From NCBI RefSeq assembly GCF_006335015.1, contig NZ_VDGT01000020.1:1-64000 (forward strand): a DNA stretch of 64,000 nucleotides. The letters are read 5' to 3'. The position numbers were made by a program, and so were the translations under genes. Each line of letters begins with the position of its first letter. Position 1 is the first letter of the stretch. Positions 10,081-17,779 of the stretch are shown here, one piece after another. The notes under the pieces were generated by a model. That model made no database searches. It was not told where the DNA came from and worked only from the letters and a program-made list of their open reading frames with translations. The stretch is from Streptomyces sedi. GTDB taxonomy: Bacteria; Actinomycetota; Actinomycetes; Streptomycetales; Streptomycetaceae.

Positions 10081-12003
10081 TCAGCCGCCCGTGCCCGTGC
10101 GCCACAGCACCTCGCCGTCGGCCGACCTGATCCGCGCCTCGCCGTCCGCGGCCACCACCAGCACGGCGCCCGGGTTCCCCTCGGTGGGCGTGGACCACAG
10201 CGCCCCGCCGTCCGCACCCACCAGGACCAGCCGCCCGTCCTCCAGGAACTCCGCGCGCCCCGCCTCACCCCCGGCCTCGCCCGCCTCCCAGAGGACCTCC
10301 TCGTGCTCGTCGCGCACCCGCAGGTCGGCGTCGTCCTCGAAGCGCAGCCTGGCCCGGCCCGAGCTGATCACCTCGCCCCTGCGCAGCACCACCGGCGCGG
10401 CCAACTCCCGGTCCTCCGGCGGCTCGCCGGCCGTGATCTCGCCGGCGGCCAGCAGCCGCAGCGCCGTGAGCGAGGGGGTGAACGCGTAGAGCGTGCCCTC
10501 GGTCCGCACGAACGAGCGCAGCGTCAGCGACACCTGCTCCTCGCTCCCCCGCACCGGGAACGCCGCGGAGCCGCCGCTGCCGATCACCGCGTCCCTGCCC
10601 ACCGCCTGATCACGCTCCGGGAAGTTCTCCGCCTCCACCCAGGAGCGCTGGACGAACTCGAACTGCGCCACCAGATCGCCCTGGTAGGCGACGAAGACCA
10701 GACCGCGCGGCGCGTCGGGGCCGTTCTCCGCGCCGCCGGTCGGGTCGAAACGCGCCCCGAACGGCACCCCGCGCCGCATCAGCCGGCGGCCGTCCAACGC
10801 GCCCTTGAGCGCGACCGGTTCGGGGTCGGTGACGCGCGCCAGCAGCCCGTCGCGCGGGTTGGTCTTGCGCAGGTGGGAGCAGAGCGGCACGGCGCGGCCC
10901 AGCAGGTCATCGCCGTAGGTGACGTCGTTGTCGGCGTCGGTCTCGGGGTCGGGGTGCGGGTCGGCGTCCGGGTACTTCGTCAGCGGGGCGCCGGAGCGCC
11001 AGCGGCCCATCAGCCGGGCGGCCAGCCACTCGCTGCCGGCCTCCGACGGAATCGCGTCCCGCTCGCGCAACTCGCCGACCGCGTCGGCCACCTGGGCCCA
11101 CCAGCCGGGAACGTCCTGGGCGAGGCGGCGCACCACCTGGAAGGAGCCGTCCCGCATCCACTCGGGCAGCCAGTCGGGCAGCCGGTGGTCCTTGGGGTGG
11201 CCGACCAGGAACTCGCCGGCCGCCACGATCCGGGTGCCGGGCCGGCCCAGCTGCTGATCGGGGTCGTCCGGGTCCGGCTCGTCGAAGTCCCGCACGCCGG
11301 GCTGGCTGACGCCGTCCTTGAAGCCGAAGTGCTCCCGGCCCCGGAGGCTGCCCGCGAGGGTGCCGGCCGGCTGCTCGAAGACGAGGCTCAGCCCGGCCTC
11401 CTCGGCCTCCCGGCGCTCCTCCGCCAGCGCGCGCCCCAGGTCCTCGGGGTCGTCGGCGGCGAGGGTGAGCACCGCGTGCACCGGAGACTGGTCGTCCGCG
11501 CCGAAGAGCCAGTGCTCGGGGGCGCTCTCCCCCGTGTCGCCGAGCAGCGCGGCGCGCCGGGCCGGCCCCTGGAGGAACGCCTCCCGCGTGGTGCCCCGGG
11601 GCACGTCCGCGTAGGGGACTCCGCCGATCAGCGTCTCCAGGCCGGCGTGGGTGAGCCCGACCGAGCGCCAGGTGGCGCGCTGGCGCTGCGGGTCGACGCC
11701 GGAGCGGGCCCGCCTGGCGCGGCTGAACTGGCGGTTGAAGTCGGCCACCTCGCGGGTGGTGGCGACCCGGTGGCGCAGCCCGTCCAGCCACCCCCTGGCC
11801 GCCTCCGGCGTGCCGAACGCGAGCAGCAGCAGATGGACGTGGTCCTTGCGGAAGCCGGCGAGCACGTCGCCCTGGATCTCGGTGCTCTGCCGCAGCGGCG
11901 GCTCCGCCGAGCGGGGCGCGGTGCCCGGCGCCGGCACCCGCGCGGTCGGCGCGGCCCGCTCGGTGGCTGTCGTGGGAACGGTCGACTCGGGTGGCTGGGG
12001 CAT
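10081..12003 (-). CDS. DyP-type peroxidase with C-terminal lectin-like domain
   Basis: Dye-decolorising peroxidases are heme enzymes that oxidise phenols and dyes with H2O2. From the ATG at 12003 (640 residues, GGAG upstream) the GxxDG motif GFKDG is at about 227-231 with catalytic Asp230, and the proximal heme ligand is probably His377 in CSHLRKTNPR. The peroxidase fold ends near residue 530. Residues about 540-640 form a separate module with repeated D-rich strands (LRFEDDADLRVRD, FLEDGRLVLVGADGG, LWSTPTEG, EVLWRTGT) that resembles a bulb-type (B-lectin, mannose-binding) beta-prism. No Sec or Tat signal is visible; the first 40 residues are Pro/Thr/Ala-rich. A start at 12078 is possible but lies in a 10-bp repeat array. 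The DyP call is firm; the lectin call is by pattern only. Confidence 0.88.
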   Translation of the reverse strand: MPQPPESTVPTTATERAAPTARVPAPGTAPRSAEPPLRQSTEIQGDVLAGFRKDHVHLLLLAFGTPEAARGWLDGLRHRVATTREVADFNRQFSRARRARSGVDPQRQRATWRSVGLTHAGLETLIGGVPYADVPRGTTREAFLQGPARRAALLGDTGESAPEHWLFGADDQSPVHAVLTLAADDPEDLGRALAEERREAEEAGLSLVFEQPAGTLAGSLRGREHFGFKDGVSQPGVRDFDEPDPDDPDQQLGRPGTRIVAAGEFLVGHPKDHRLPDWLPEWMRDGSFQVVRRLAQDVPGWWAQVADAVGELRERDAIPSEAGSEWLAARLMGRWRSGAPLTKYPDADPHPDPETDADNDVTYGDDLLGRAVPLCSHLRKTNPRDGLLARVTDPEPVALKGALDGRRLMRRGVPFGARFDPTGGAENGPDAPRGLVFVAYQGDLVAQFEFVQRSWVEAENFPERDQAVGRDAVIGSGGSAAFPVRGSEEQVSLTLRSFVRTEGTLYAFTPSLTALRLLAAGEITAGEPPEDRELAAPVVLRRGEVISSGRARLRFEDDADLRVRDEHEEVLWEAGEAGGEAGRAEFLEDGRLVLVGADGGALWSTPTEGNPGAVLVVAADGEARIRSADGEVLWRTGTGG

Positions 12004-12054
12004 CGGCTCTCCGGAGCGTTCGGTCGGTGGGAGCGGCTGGCCCGCGCGGACGAC

Positions 12055-12084
12055 CCATCCGTCACCATCCGTAGCCATCCGTCA
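12055..12084. repeat. Three 10-bp direct repeats upstream of DyP gene
   Basis: CCATCCGT followed by CA, AG and CA repeats three times with a 10-bp period (12055-12064, 12065-12074, 12075-12084), one helical turn apart. It lies 52-81 bases upstream of the DyP start. Same-face direct repeats often bind activators in actinobacteria. No known regulator can be assigned. Confidence 0.5.
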
Positions 12085-12277
12085 CGTCGGGGCGAAGCTA
12101 CCGACCCCACGGGCGGAACACTCCCTTCCGCGGGGGAGTCCACTCCTTCGAGGGGGCACGCGCGCGGCTCACATTGACGCGTCGGCGCGCGCCGGGTGTT
12201 TTCCGCGCGCTCCGGCCGGTTACTCGCGTGGGGCCGGCCGCCGCACCGGCGACCGCACACGTCGATCGAAGGAAACG

Positions 12278-12832
12278 GTGGACCAGACGATGCGTATCGC
12301 GTTTCTCACCGCGCACGAGGGTGTCGAGCAGGTGGAGCTGACCGAGCCGTGGGAGGCGGTCGCGGCCACCGGGGAGACCCCGCAGCTGATCTCGACCCGC
12401 CGGGGGGAGGTGCAGGCATTCCGTCACCTCGACAAGGCCGACACCTTCCCGGTGGACGGCACGGTGGCGGAGACCTCCCCCGACGAGTTCGACGCGCTGG
12501 TGCTGCCGGGCGGCGTGGCCAACCCGGACGCGCTGCGCGTGGACCGCCAGGCCGTGGCCTTCGTCCGCTCCTTCTTCGACGCGGGCAAGCCGGTCGCCGC
12601 GATCTGCCACGCCCCGTGGACGCTGATCGAGGCGGATGTCGTCGCCGACCGGACCATGACCTCCTGGCCGAGCCTGCGGACCGACCTGACCAACGCCGGC
12701 GCCCACTGGGTGGACGAGCCGGTCCAGGTCTGCCGCGCCGGCCGCAGCACGCTGGTGACCAGCCGCAAGCCCGACGACCTGCCGCACTTCGACGAGGCGA
12801 TGCTCCGCGAGTTCGGCAAGGTCGCCGCCTGA
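12278..12832 (+). CDS. DJ-1/PfpI family protein (type 1 glutamine amidotransferase-like)
   Basis: This 184-residue protein has the DJ-1/PfpI fold. The nucleophile elbow AAICHAPW carries the catalytic Cys, preceded by LVLPGGVANPDALR with the usual acidic and glycine residues. The family includes general-stress proteins and deglycase or protease homologues; the actual activity is uncertain. A GTG at 12278 is preferred because AAGGA lies at proper distance, while the ATG four codons later would be too far away. It is divergent from the DyP gene and followed after 39 bases by the baeRF gene, so a shared stress-related operon is likely. Confidence 0.85.
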   Translation: MDQTMRIAFLTAHEGVEQVELTEPWEAVAATGETPQLISTRRGEVQAFRHLDKADTFPVDGTVAETSPDEFDALVLPGGVANPDALRVDRQAVAFVRSFFDAGKPVAAICHAPWTLIEADVVADRTMTSWPSLRTDLTNAGAHWVDEPVQVCRAGRSTLVTSRKPDDLPHFDEAMLREFGKVAA

Positions 12833-12871
12833 GCGGCACCGACCGAGCCCGCACCGCCGACGGAGGGCATC

Positions 12872-14092
12872 ATGCATCTCGGATTTCTCAGCCCACTGCT
12901 CCAGCGCCCCGGCCCCTGGGCCTCGGCGTACGTCAACACCTCCCAGGTCGCGGCGGACGCGGAGGAGCAGATCGCGCTCCAGGCCCGCGCGGCGGGCGAC
13001 CAGCTCGCCGGGCAGGGCGCCGACGAGGCGACCTGCCGGGCGGTGCACGCCGCCTGCGCCGGCCTGGACCGCGCGGAGGCGGGCCACGCGCTCTTCGCCA
13101 CCGAGGGGGAGGTGGTCCTCGACGTCCCGCTGACCTCTCCCCCGCCCTCCCCGCCGCTCACGGCCTGGGCTCCGCTGCCCCGGCTCGGCCCGATGCTGGA
13201 CTACGGCGAGCGGCGCCCGCCGACGCTGGTGGCCTTCGTCGACCGGGAGGGAGCCGACATCAGGTACCTGGGTACCCATGGCGGCTCGCGGCCGGTGGAA
13301 CGAGTGGCGGGCCAGGAGTGGCCGATCCACCGCACCGGACGGGCCGACTGGTCCGAGCGCCACTTCCAGCTGGCCGTCGAGAACACCTGGGAGGAGAACG
13401 CGCGGCTGATCGCCGAGCACCTGGCGGACGACGCGTCCGAGGCCGGGGCCGAGCTGCTCGTCGTCGCGGGCGAGCCCCGGGAACGCGTCTCCGTCATCGA
13501 GCAACTCCCGGAGCCGTTGCGGGAGTCGGCCGTCGAGAGCGAGTTCGGCGGACGCGCGCCCGGCGCCGACGAGGACCGGCTGGACGCGCGGGTCGCCGAG
13601 GCCAGGACCGCGCTGGGTGAACGGCGGGCCGCGCGGCGGTACGACCGTTTCCTGGCCGGACGGGTCGACACCGACGAGCGCGGGGTCGACGCCGTCGAGG
13701 GCGTCCCCGCCCTGCTCGACGCGGCCCGCGAGCACCGGATCGACACCCTGCTCGTCCGGCTGGACGGCCCCGACCTGCACCGGGACGTGTGGGTCGGCGC
13801 GGAGCCCGACCAACTGGCCACGCGCCGCTCGGAGTCGGCCTATCTGGGCGAGCCCGAACCGCGGCCGGCGCGCGCCGACGACGCGCTGCTGCGCTCGGCG
13901 GCGGCCCACGAGGCCGAGGTGGTCGTGGTGGCCGGGCCCGTCCCCGAGGAGGGCCCGTTCGTGGCGCGCGACGGGCTGCCGGCCGGCGGCCTCGGGGCGT
14001 TGCTGCGCTGGCCGTACCGGGACGGCGTCCCGGACGGCGGCCACCGGCCGCCCGGGGACATCCCCAGCGGCGGGCCCCGTGCACCGGGGTGA
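12872..14092 (+). CDS. baeRF family protein (Rv2629-like, eRF1-like fold)
   Basis: This 406-residue protein matches the bacterial/archaeal release-factor-like group related to Rv2629 and Vms1-type peptidyl-tRNA hydrolases. Recognisable segments are the N-terminal WASAYVNTSQ, the VAFVDREGADIRYLGTHGG core and RHFQLAVENTWEENARLIAEHL. The C-terminal third has the alternating strand and helix pattern of an eRF1 domain 3 (DTLLVRLDGPDLHRDVWVG). GGAGG lies five bases before the ATG. In mycobacteria related proteins are linked to hypoxia or ribosome-associated stress, which is family knowledge and not shown here. Confidence 0.75.
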   Translation: MHLGFLSPLLQRPGPWASAYVNTSQVAADAEEQIALQARAAGDQLAGQGADEATCRAVHAACAGLDRAEAGHALFATEGEVVLDVPLTSPPPSPPLTAWAPLPRLGPMLDYGERRPPTLVAFVDREGADIRYLGTHGGSRPVERVAGQEWPIHRTGRADWSERHFQLAVENTWEENARLIAEHLADDASEAGAELLVVAGEPRERVSVIEQLPEPLRESAVESEFGGRAPGADEDRLDARVAEARTALGERRAARRYDRFLAGRVDTDERGVDAVEGVPALLDAAREHRIDTLLVRLDGPDLHRDVWVGAEPDQLATRRSESAYLGEPEPRPARADDALLRSAAAHEAEVVVVAGPVPEEGPFVARDGLPAGGLGALLRWPYRDGVPDGGHRPPGDIPSGGPRAPG

Positions 14093-14112
14093 ACGGAGCG
14101 CACGCGGGGCAT

Positions 14113-14143
14113 CGCGCGGGCGCTCGTTTAGCGCGCCCGCGCG
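14113..14143 (+). terminator. Terminator hairpin after baeRF gene
   Basis: Arms of 11 bp (14113-14123 and 14133-14143, built on GCGCGGGCGC) enclose a loop of 9 nt that contains TTT. It lies 21 bases after the baeRF stop and before the transketolase leader. Confidence 0.6.
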
Positions 14144-14247
14144 CCGGGGTACCCGGGGGCGCGTGCGGACCGCCGCCCGCCGGGGGCGGCGCCGCCGCTT
14201 CGGGCGGAGACCGCAGGACCAGGGGCGATTCCCGGGAGGCAGCGCAG

Positions 14248-16092
14248 ATGACGTCAGCGGACCAGTACCTGGCCGAGCTGGGCCAGCAGCTGAGGGTGGA
14301 CGCGGTGCGCGCCACCTCGAAGGCCGGCTCCGGGCACCCCACCTCCTCGATGTCGGCGGCCGACCTGATGGCCGTGCTGCTCGCCCGCCATCTGCGCTAC
14401 GACTTCGACTGGCCCGACCACCCGGGCAACGACCGGCTGATCCTCTCCAAGGGGCACGCCTCCCCGCTGCTGTACGCGGCGTACAAGGCGGCCGGCGCGA
14501 TCACCGACGAGGAGCTGGGGACCTACCGCACCCTCGGCAGCCGGCTGGAGGGCCACCCCACCCCGCGGCTGCCGTGGGTGGACGTGGCGACGGGGTCGCT
14601 GGGGCAGGGGCTGCCGATCGGCGCCGGGGTCGCCCTGGCCGGGCAGCGGCTCCAGGAGGCCGAATCCCGCGTGTGGGTCCTCACCGGCGACAGCGAGCTG
14701 GCCGAGGGCTCGGTCTGGGAGGCGTTCGAGCACGCGGGGTACGAGCGGCTCGCCAGCCTGACCGCGATCCTCGACATCAACCGCCTCGGCCAGCGCGGCC
14801 CGACCCGCCACGAGTGGGACCTGGACGCGTACGCCCGGCGGATCGCGGCGTTCGACTGGCACACCATCGAGGTCGACGGCCACGACCTGGCCGCGATCGA
14901 CGCGGCCTACAGGGAGGCCGCGAGCGTCACCGACCGGCCCACCGCGATCCTGGCGCGCACCCAGAAGGGGCGCGGGGTCGCGGCGGTCGCCGACCAGGAG
15001 GGCAAGCACGGCAAGCCGATGCCGGACGAGGCGGAGGCCGTCGAGGAGCTGGGCGGGGTGCGCGACCTGCGGGTCGACGTGCGCCGCCCGGAGGCCACGA
15101 CCGTGCCGCCGAGGCCCGGCGGCGGGCGGGTGGAGCTGCCCCGCTACGAGGTGGGCGAGAAGGTCGCGACCAGGAACGCGTTCGGCGAGGCGCTGGCCGC
15201 GCTGGGCGCGGCGAGGCCCGAGGTCGTGGCGTTGGACGGTGAGGTGGGCGACTCGACCCGCGCGGAGTTCTTCGCGAAGCGCCACCCGGACCGCTACTTC
15301 GAGTGCTACATCGCCGAGCAGGAGCTGGTGGCCACGGCCGTCGGCATGGCGGTGCGCGGCTGGCTGCCGTTCGCCGCGACGTTCGCCGCGTTCCTCACCC
15401 GGGCGCACGACTTCCTGCGGATGGCCACGGTGAGCCGCGTGGGGCTCTGCGTCTCCGGCTCGCACGCCGGCGTGGCGATCGGCGAGGACGGCCCCTCCCA
15501 GATGGGTCTTGAGGACCTGGCGATGTTCCGGGCGCTCCACGAGTCGACGGTGCTCTATCCGTGCGACGCCAACCAGGCGGCCCAACTGGTCGCCGAGATG
15601 GCCGAGGAGAGCGGCGTGCGCTATCTGCGCACCTCGCGCGGCGCCGATCCGGTGATCTACGGCGAGGACGAACGTTTCCCCGTGGGCGGCAGCAAGCTGC
15701 TGCGCTCCTCGGCCGAGGACCGGCTGACCGTGGTGGCCGCCGGGGTGACCGTGCACGAGGCGCTGCGCGCGGCGGACGAACTGGCCGAGGAGGGCGTCCC
15801 CGTGCGCGTGGTCGACCTGTACTCGGTGAAGCCGGTGGACGCGGCGGCGCTGCGGGAGGCCGCGGAGTTGACGGGCTGCCTGCTCACCGTGGAGGACCAC
15901 CGGCACGCCGGCGGCCTGGGCGACGCGGTGCTCGACGCGTTCTCCGACGGCCGGCCGGTGCCCCGGCTGCTGCGGCTCGCCGTCGACACGATGCCGGGCT
16001 CGGCGACCCCGGACGAGCAGCTGCGCGCCGCCGGCATCGACGCGGGCGCGATCGCGACGGCGGCGCGGAGGTATCTGGCGGGGTACGGCTGA
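14248..16092 (+). CDS. tkt: Transketolase
   Basis: This 614-residue protein spans the full transketolase fold: the N-terminal TPP-binding domain (SKAGSGHPTSSMSAADL near residue 25, VLTGDSELAEGSVWEAFEHA near 150), the pyrimidine-binding domain (YFECYIAEQELVATAVGMA, FAATFAAFLTRAHDFLRMA) and the C-terminal domain. It transfers two-carbon units in the pentose phosphate pathway. The length is slightly below the usual 650-700 residues, matching the shorter transketolase-like proteins seen as a second copy in actinobacteria, so it may not be the main housekeeping enzyme. GGGAGG precedes the ATG. It converges on the nucleotidyltransferase-like gene. Confidence 0.88.
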   Translation: MTSADQYLAELGQQLRVDAVRATSKAGSGHPTSSMSAADLMAVLLARHLRYDFDWPDHPGNDRLILSKGHASPLLYAAYKAAGAITDEELGTYRTLGSRLEGHPTPRLPWVDVATGSLGQGLPIGAGVALAGQRLQEAESRVWVLTGDSELAEGSVWEAFEHAGYERLASLTAILDINRLGQRGPTRHEWDLDAYARRIAAFDWHTIEVDGHDLAAIDAAYREAASVTDRPTAILARTQKGRGVAAVADQEGKHGKPMPDEAEAVEELGGVRDLRVDVRRPEATTVPPRPGGGRVELPRYEVGEKVATRNAFGEALAALGAARPEVVALDGEVGDSTRAEFFAKRHPDRYFECYIAEQELVATAVGMAVRGWLPFAATFAAFLTRAHDFLRMATVSRVGLCVSGSHAGVAIGEDGPSQMGLEDLAMFRALHESTVLYPCDANQAAQLVAEMAEESGVRYLRTSRGADPVIYGEDERFPVGGSKLLRSSAEDRLTVVAAGVTVHEALRAADELAEEGVPVRVVDLYSVKPVDAAALREAAELTGCLLTVEDHRHAGGLGDAVLDAFSDGRPVPRLLRLAVDTMPGSATPDEQLRAAGIDAGAIATAARRYLAGYG

Positions 16093-16131
16093 CCCGTTCG
16101 GTGAACCGCTCGGCGACGGTGGCCCGCAGCC
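16093..16131. repeat. 39-bp direct repeat, copy 1
   Basis: This segment is identical over 39 bp to 16806-16844, inside the nucleotidyltransferase-like gene. Copy 1 starts one base after the transketolase stop and ends four bases before the nucleotidyltransferase stop. It encodes a fragment of the same peptide (LRATVAERFTER) on the minus strand. Confidence 0.9.
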
Positions 16132-16134
16132 CCC

Positions 16135-17184
16135 TCACGGGCCGGCGTGCGCGTCCAGCAGGGTCTCGCAGGTCTCCGTCAGGGAGGGGAACGTGCGCAG
16201 CGTGTGCCGGGAGCGGGCCGCGAGGGCGGCCGTGCTGGGGACGCCGAGGTCGGCCAGGAGCGCGGCGAACCCGGGGGTGTGGCGCTCGCTCCGCTCCGGC
16301 GGGGCGTCCGCCGCGAGGATCATCTGGCAGCGTGCGTACGTCGCCACCAGCCAGAACAGCACCTCACGCTGACGGCCGGCCCGGATCAGCTCGCGGGTGG
16401 CGTCGAGGGCGATCGGCCGCGCCGCCGGGCTGATGTCCGAGCGGAAGGGGAAGGGCGTGCCCGAGACGGCGCACGCCGCGTCGAACGCGTCGGTGAGCGG
16501 CGCCAGATGGGCCTCGGCGCTCCGGGCGTCCAGCTCGGCGCAGCCGAGGGCGTCGAGCAGCGGCGGGTAGGCGGTCGACAGGCCGTGCTCGGCGAGCAGT
16601 TCGCGCACCCGGAGATAGCGCAGGCGGACGGTGGGGTTGCGCAGCCCCGCGACGAGCAGCGCGTGGGTGGTGATCCCGGTCGGGAAGAGCCAGCCGATCA
16701 CGGCGCCGGGGTCGGGCGCCGTCGGGCCGGCGGGCAGCGCGGCGGAGCGGGTGAGCCCCTCCGCGGCGCGACCCAGCGCGTGCCGGTAGCGGCGCCGCAC
16801 CCACGCCCGTTCGGTGAACCGCTCGGCGACGGTGGCCCGCAGCCGGGCCAACTGCCCGGTGGGGTCGGCGATCAGGGTGTCGGCGCGGAACGGGCCGGCC
16901 AGGTGGTAGTCGCCGAGGACCGCCTCCGGGTTCTCCAGGGCCGCCGACGCCACCAGGCTGATCTCGACCAGCGCGCCCCGGTGGATGAACTTCCCGGGCT
17001 TGGTCGGGGGTTCGGGGTCGGTGGTGACCACCATGACGTCGGTGTCGGAACCGAGCGGCACCTCGGCGGTGTCCGGAAGCCCCACCGTCGAGCCGGTGAA
17101 GTAGGCCCCGGCGAACCAGTGTTCCCGCGAGGCGCGCGTGGCCACCCACTCGCGCGCGGCGGCGCGCGCCTCCCCGATCAGCAT
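16135..17184 (-). CDS. Nucleotidyltransferase-like protein of unknown function
   Basis: This 349-residue protein has a probable DNA-polymerase-beta-type nucleotidyltransferase signature in its N-terminal third: FTGST at about 30, then GSDTDVMVV near 44-52, giving the G-S...D-x-D pattern for metal binding. The remaining 250 residues are mostly helical and resemble nothing I recognise. The stop is next to copy 1 of the 39-bp repeat; copy 2 is inside the gene (16806-16844). On the minus strand CACAAT lies six bases before the ATG, which fits a leaderless transcript. Substrate and role are unknown. Confidence 0.65.
   Translation of the reverse strand: MLIGEARAAAREWVATRASREHWFAGAYFTGSTVGLPDTAEVPLGSDTDVMVVTTDPEPPTKPGKFIHRGALVEISLVASAALENPEAVLGDYHLAGPFRADTLIADPTGQLARLRATVAERFTERAWVRRRYRHALGRAAEGLTRSAALPAGPTAPDPGAVIGWLFPTGITTHALLVAGLRNPTVRLRYLRVRELLAEHGLSTAYPPLLDALGCAELDARSAEAHLAPLTDAFDAACAVSGTPFPFRSDISPAARPIALDATRELIRAGRQREVLFWLVATYARCQMILAADAPPERSERHTPGFAALLADLGVPSTAALAARSRHTLRTFPSLTETCETLLDAHAGP
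16806..16844. repeat. 39-bp direct repeat, copy 2
   Basis: This is identical to 16093-16131. It lies inside the nucleotidyltransferase-like coding region and encodes the continuous LRATVAERFTER segment there, so it is the likely source copy. Confidence 0.9.
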
Positions 17185-17280
17185 CGGGCCATTGTGCCCG
17201 TCCGGGACCCCGACCCCCGCGCGGGGCCCCGGACGGTGGTACGGCGGGGTGTTCCCCCGCCGTCGGCCGGTGTCGCGCCG

Positions 17281-17649
17281 TCAGTCGTACTGCCCGAAGC
17301 GGGCGGCGGCCAGGTAGTCGGGCTTGGGGTCCAGCGCGGCGGCCAGCCGGAAGTGGCGCAGCGCCTCGTCGCCGCGCGCCGCGCGCTGGAGCGTGCGCGC
17401 CAGCGCGAAGTGCGCGAAGGCGTTGTCCGGCTCGCGCTCCAACACCACCAGGAACTCGCGCTCCGCCCTGCGCAGCTGCGCGCCCAGGAAGAACGCGCGG
17501 GCGCGCAGCAGCCGGGCCGACGTGTTCTCCGGGTGGGCCTCCACCACTCCGTCCAGCAGCTTGACGGCGCCGCGCGGGTCGCCGGCGTCCAGGAGCTGTT
17601 CGGCGGCGCGGTAGGAGATGACGTGGGTGGCGGGTGAGGTCTGGTGCAC
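17281..17649 (-). CDS. Small tetratricopeptide repeat protein
   Basis: This 122-residue protein consists of about three TPR helical hairpins: YRAAEQLLDAGDPRGAVKLLD, ENTSARLLRARAFFLGAQLRRAEREFLVVLE and DNAFAHFALARTLQRAARGDEALRHFRLAAALDP. This pattern is common in small streptomycete TPR proteins that act as protein-binding scaffolds. The GTG at 17649 is chosen because GGGAGG lies a few bases upstream; the frame remains open to 17739 but without a ribosome binding site. Partner unknown. Confidence 0.8.
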   Translation of the reverse strand: MHQTSPATHVISYRAAEQLLDAGDPRGAVKLLDGVVEAHPENTSARLLRARAFFLGAQLRRAEREFLVVLEREPDNAFAHFALARTLQRAARGDEALRHFRLAAALDPKPDYLAAARFGQYD

Positions 17650-17779
17650 GGTGCCCTCCCTGAGTGGTGTGAGGAGCGCTGCTTCCGTGGCGGCAACACA
17701 CTCCCCGACCGGGGTATTCCCAGGATCCGCCAGGCGCACCGTTCACCCGACCCCCGGACAGGGGCTACGCTGAGTGATC

